Origin: Azospirillum humicireducens
GTDB lineage: Bacteria > Pseudomonadota > Alphaproteobacteria > Azospirillales > Azospirillaceae
Assembly: GCF_001639105.2 (NCBI RefSeq)
Contig: NZ_CP028902.1
Span: 45,026-86,144 of the forward strand
DNA: 41,119 nt
Direction: 5' to 3'
Every line of letters starts with the position of its first letter. Positions within the stretch are counted from its first letter, which is position 1. A program made the translations under genes and the position numbers. The notes beneath the pieces were generated by a model, which had not been told where the DNA came from, did not search any database, and saw only the letters and a list, made by a program, of their open reading frames with translations. Of the stretch, positions 37,552 through 41,119 are shown in pieces.

Positions 37552-40500
37552 CTATCGAATTGCGCTTTCCTTCTTCCTCCTCTGTGCCTTGCGGACAATC
37601 GCCTCGATGCAGTCCAGCACCCGTTCGGCATTGGCGAGCCGCCCGTCGGCGTCGGGGGCCTCCAGCGCGGCGGTCAAGCGGTCATCCTGGGCGCGCAGCA
37701 GGCCCTTGGAGCGCTTTGCGAGCGTCGCCGCCCTCTTCTCGGTGCGGTCGCCGTGCAGGGTCGCCGCCACGCCCGCCGGACCGCAGCCGAGCGAAGCGAT
37801 CCCCAGCGCCCGGCAGCGGCAGCGCAGGGAGGCCACGGCAAGCAGGCGCTTCACCGGATCGGGCAGCGGGCCGAAGCGGTCCTCAATCTCCTCGCGCAGG
37901 GCATCCAGCTCGCCGGCCTCGCGGGTGCGGGCGATGCGGCGGTGCAGGCCGATGCGCAGCTCCTCCTCCGGGATGTAGGCGGCGGGGATGCAATGGGGAA
38001 CCGCGACCGTCACCTCGGGGTCCCAGCGCTCGTCCGGCTGGTGGCGCAGCGACCGCAGGGCGTCGGCCAGGATGCGCTGGTACAGCTCCGTCCCCACTGC
38101 GCGCAGATGGCCGGTCTGGTCCTCGCCCAGCAGGTCGCCCGCCCCGCGCTGGTCGAGGTCGAGCATGCTCAGCACGAATCCGCCGCCCAGGCTTTCGATC
38201 ACCTCAAGGGAGCCGAGCCGGCGGGCCGCCCGTTCCTCCAGCGGGTGGTCGGGATCGGTCAGCAGATAGGCGTAGCCCTGGACCGCCCCACGCCCCACCC
38301 GGCCGCGCAGCTGGTGCAGCTGGCCCAGCCCGAACAGGTCGGGACGGAACAGCAGCAGCGTGTTGGCGCGCGGGATGTCGATGCCGGATTCGATGATCGG
38401 CGTCGACAGCAGGATGTCGCTCTCGCCGTCGACGAAGCCCATCACCGCATCGTCCAGCGCCGCCGCCCCCAGCCGGCCGTGCGCCACGGCGATGCGCGCG
38501 TCCGGCACCAAATTCCGGAGCCAATCCTCCAGATCGCCCAGATCGGCAATGCGCGGGGTGACGCAGAAGGCCTGCCCGCCGCGGCCGAGTTCGCGCAGCA
38601 GGGCGGCACGGGCGGTGGTGGGATCGCGCGGGGTCACGGCGGTGCGCACCGGCCGGCGGCGGGCCGGCGGCGTGTCGATGATGCTGAGTCCGCGCAGGCC
38701 CGCCAGCGCGCCCTGCAGCGTGCGCGGGATCGGCGTGGCGCTCAGCGCCAGGCTGTGGACACCCTTGGTCCGCCGCTTCAGCGCCTGTTTCTGCGCGGCA
38801 CCGAAACGCTGCTCCTCATCCACCACCATCAGGCCCAGGCGCTGGAAGCGGACATCCTTGGACAGCAGCGCATGGGTGCCGATGACGATGTCCACCGACC
38901 CATTGACCAGCCCGGCGCGCACCCGCTCGGCTTCCGCCTTGGTCATGGAACCGGTCAAGGGCTCCACCGTCAGGCCGAAACCGGCGAAGCGGCGGCGGAA
39001 CACGTCCAGATGCTGCCGGGCGAGGACGGAGGTCGGGGCCATCACCGCCACCTGATGACCGGCGAAGGCGACGGCAGCCGCCGCGCGCAAGGCCACCTCC
39101 GTCTTGCCGTATCCGACATCGGCGCAGACCAGATGGTCCATCGGATGCCCCCGGCGCATGGCGTCGAGCACCGACCGGATGGCGTGATGCTGCCCCTCCG
39201 TCGGATCGAAGCCGAACCGGGCGCCGAGGCGGCGCATGCGGTCGGCCGGCGGGTCGATGACCGGTGCCGTCTCCCGCGCGCGGCGGCGAGCCTCGCGCAG
39301 GATGCCCTTGGCGGTCTCGCCGATCTCCGCCTCCAGCACCGCGCGGCGCTCCAGCCAGTTGGCGTTCTTCAGGCTGTCGAGCCGGGCCCCGGTGTCGGCC
39401 GAGCCGTGGCGCCACAGCCGGTCGAAGTCGGAGGTCGGCACCAGCAGCCGGTCGTCATGGGCATAATCCAGCACCAGGAAGTCGGCGGTGGTCTCCCCAC
39501 CCGCACTGTCGTCGGAGGCGATGGCCTCCAGCCCGACCAGTTGGCCGATGCCGTAATCCAGATGGACGACGAAGTCACCGGGCGTCAGCTCAGACGGCGC
39601 CAGCGGCGGCCGGGCCGACGCCTCCCTGCCGCCGTCCCCGGCATGGCGCGGCGCCACCAGCACGGTGATGCCGTCGCAGATGAACCCCCCACCGGTCCGC
39701 AAGGCAAGCACTGCACAGTCGCCCGGCGCGAGCGGTGGATCCGGCCAGCGGTCCAGGCGTGGCACCGGCCGCCCCAACGCCGCCTCCGCCCGCTCCGCCA
39801 GCCGGTCCGCCTCGTCGGGTCCGCCACCGGAACGGGGAGCGAGCAGCACGGCGCCGCCCTCCTCGACCAGAGCCGCCGCCCGGCGCAGCAGCGTGCGTTC
39901 GGTGCGCGGCGCCTCCACCGCCGGTCCCGCCGTCACCTCCACCGGCAGAACGGTGCGGGCGCCAAGCCTCCCGACCAGGGTCGCGGCATCGATCAGGCGC
40001 CGCTCCAACGCCGGCACCGGGAGGATGCAAGCGTCGTCGCGGCGGATGCGGCGGTCCGGACCGGACCCGGCCAGATCGTCGGCTCGCGCCTCGATGCGGT
40101 CGCGCGCGCCGGCATCCAGAACCACCAGCGCGTCCGGCAGCAGGTCGAGCAGCAGCGGGCAATCGTCGAAGACATTGGGAAGTTGAAGGTCGAAGGCATA
40201 GGGCCGCCGCCCCTTCTCCAACTCCCGACGCAGGTCCGCCGGCAGGACATAGCCCAGATCCGAGAGGTTGGCGGTCAGCCGGTCGAGCATCTCCGGCCCG
40301 ACGATCAGGTCGGTGACCGGACCGAGCATGACCTCGCCGATGGAGGCGATGGAGCGTTGGGAAACCGGGTCGTACAGCCGCAACTCGCGCACCACCCCGT
40401 GGGATATGTCGCAGCGGACCGGCCGGTCGCCGTCGCCGGGGAAGACCTCCACCACCGCGCCACGGATCGCCGCCTCGCCGGGTTCGTCGACCCGCTCGTC

Positions 40501-40983
40501 CAGCACATAGCCGGCCCTGGCGAACCAACCGCGCCATGCCGCCTCGTCATAGGCCATGCCGCGGGTCACACGGAACCTTGCGCCCTCCCAGGCCTGCGGC
40601 GGCGGCAGCCGTTGCAGGGCGAGGTCGGCCGAGGCCACCACCAGCCGACCGGCGGCCGGTGCCGTATCGTCGGCCAGCCGCATCAGCCCGGCGGCGCGGC
40701 GGCCCAGCACGGCGCGCGACGGTGCGGCACGGTCACCGGCAGCCGTCTCGTCGATGGGCAGCAGAACGACGTGGAGGTCGGGCGCGATGTCGCCGGCCAG
40801 ATGGGCCAGCCGGGCCGCACGCCCGTCGCTGCGCGCAAGCAGCAGGACACCGCCGGGACGGCGGGCGAGCGCCGCCAGCCGGACGGCCAGTTCACCTTCG
40901 CTCTGGACGGTCAGGCTCGTCGGGGACTGCGGGGAAGGCGGCGCCTCGGGAGACGGATCGGCGACGGGAACTCCGTCAAGCAT
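37552..40983 (-). CDS. Mfd-like transcription-repair coupling helicase, divergent paralogue
   Basis: A 1,143-residue ATP-dependent DNA translocase with the Mfd domain order. An N-terminal UvrB-like module covers about 1-340. An RNA-polymerase-interaction CarD/RID-like domain surrounds residue 476 (FVVHLDYGIGQLVG). A RecG-like motor has Walker A VGYGKTE (Lys627), DEEQ box VVDEEQRFG (Asp722), SATPIPRTLQ, and the later motifs STPIIESGIDIPRANT and QLRGRVGRG. A C-terminal TRCF domain includes PEEELRIGLHRRIA. The motifs are looser than in housekeeping Mfd (for example VCADVGYG), so this may be a second copy; the genome's other mfd is outside the window. ATG 40983 is used; a GTG at 41022 would add 13 residues. 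No strong ribosome-binding site is seen for either. Confidence 0.88.
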   Translation of the reverse strand: MLDGVPVADPSPEAPPSPQSPTSLTVQSEGELAVRLAALARRPGGVLLLARSDGRAARLAHLAGDIAPDLHVVLLPIDETAAGDRAAPSRAVLGRRAAGLMRLADDTAPAAGRLVVASADLALQRLPPPQAWEGARFRVTRGMAYDEAAWRGWFARAGYVLDERVDEPGEAAIRGAVVEVFPGDGDRPVRCDISHGVVRELRLYDPVSQRSIASIGEVMLGPVTDLIVGPEMLDRLTANLSDLGYVLPADLRRELEKGRRPYAFDLQLPNVFDDCPLLLDLLPDALVVLDAGARDRIEARADDLAGSGPDRRIRRDDACILPVPALERRLIDAATLVGRLGARTVLPVEVTAGPAVEAPRTERTLLRRAAALVEEGGAVLLAPRSGGGPDEADRLAERAEAALGRPVPRLDRWPDPPLAPGDCAVLALRTGGGFICDGITVLVAPRHAGDGGREASARPPLAPSELTPGDFVVHLDYGIGQLVGLEAIASDDSAGGETTADFLVLDYAHDDRLLVPTSDFDRLWRHGSADTGARLDSLKNANWLERRAVLEAEIGETAKGILREARRRARETAPVIDPPADRMRRLGARFGFDPTEGQHHAIRSVLDAMRRGHPMDHLVCADVGYGKTEVALRAAAAVAFAGHQVAVMAPTSVLARQHLDVFRRRFAGFGLTVEPLTGSMTKAEAERVRAGLVNGSVDIVIGTHALLSKDVRFQRLGLMVVDEEQRFGAAQKQALKRRTKGVHSLALSATPIPRTLQGALAGLRGLSIIDTPPARRRPVRTAVTPRDPTTARAALLRELGRGGQAFCVTPRIADLGDLEDWLRNLVPDARIAVAHGRLGAAALDDAVMGFVDGESDILLSTPIIESGIDIPRANTLLLFRPDLFGLGQLHQLRGRVGRGAVQGYAYLLTDPDHPLEERAARRLGSLEVIESLGGGFVLSMLDLDQRGAGDLLGEDQTGHLRAVGTELYQRILADALRSLRHQPDERWDPEVTVAVPHCIPAAYIPEEELRIGLHRRIARTREAGELDALREEIEDRFGPLPDPVKRLLAVASLRCRCRALGIASLGCGPAGVAATLHGDRTEKRAATLAKRSKGLLRAQDDRLTAALEAPDADGRLANAERVLDCIEAIVRKAQRRKKESAIR

Positions 40984-41119
40984 GATGGGCAGACATGGTG
41001 GGAAGGCTCCGGTCGGTGACACCGTGCGGCGGGAGGGCCGCAGCGTGTCAACACCGCCAACTCCCTCCGGTTGCCTACCCTTCAGTCTAGTTCTACTGTG
41101 TCATAAAGTGCGCAGTTGG

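Overview
The window is very GC-rich DNA with dense, co-oriented, often 4-bp-overlapping genes. The families present (nicotinate degradation, PQQ-dependent alcohol oxidation, a bacteriophytochrome, an sCache chemoreceptor, MocR regulators) suggest a chromosome or large replicon of an Azospirillum-like alphaproteobacterium. The organism is inferred from gene content only. I see no rRNA, tRNA, CRISPR array, insertion sequence or phage gene.

Region 1 (1-12.5 kb): a chemoreceptor cut by the left edge, then a nearly complete aerobic nicotinic acid (vitamin B3) degradation cluster. nicC-nicD-nicE-nicF-nicT run leftward; nicX-nicR-nicA-nicB run rightward. Together they encode uptake (NicT), hydroxylation of nicotinate to 6-hydroxynicotinate by a molybdenum/Fe-S/triple-cytochrome-c enzyme (NicAB), conversion to 2,5-dihydroxypyridine (NicC), ring opening (NicX), deformylation (NicD), deamidation (NicF), isomerisation to fumarate (NicE), and the MarR repressor NicR. 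The two arms share an inverted AT-rich motif that is a candidate NicR operator.

Region 2 (12.6-16.2 kb): a MocR/GntR-aminotransferase regulator divergent from an EamA-family exporter, a 28-residue membrane peptide, and a nitronate monooxygenase/NADH:quinone reductase-like flavoprotein.

Region 3 (16.6-21.7 kb): a light-sensing cluster made of a bacteriophytochrome histidine kinase, an Rcp1-like response regulator, a REC-PAS-HWE kinase, a second single-domain regulator and a convergent PAS-only protein.

Region 4 (21.9-23.0 kb): a periplasmic copper chaperone (PCuAC) and a DUF2946-like protein.

Region 5 (23.1-35.7 kb): a quinoprotein alcohol-oxidation locus. Leftward: a MoxJ-like binding protein, a SoxYZ-like carrier, a metallo-beta-lactamase-fold 'relay' protein, a PQQ dehydrogenase with the Asp-x-Asp signature of lanthanide-dependent enzymes, cytochrome c-550 PedF, a secreted Cache protein and a TauABC-like transporter. 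Rightward from the divergent promoter: a binding protein, a beta-propeller, an ATPase and a permease of the Ped/Lut type linked to lanthanide-dependent growth. A related 18-bp motif lies, correctly oriented, upstream of four transcription units here and may mark a common regulon.

Region 6 (35.7-41 kb): a DNA-repair group of a 2-oxoglutarate/Fe(II) oxygenase, Ada, and a divergent Mfd-like helicase.
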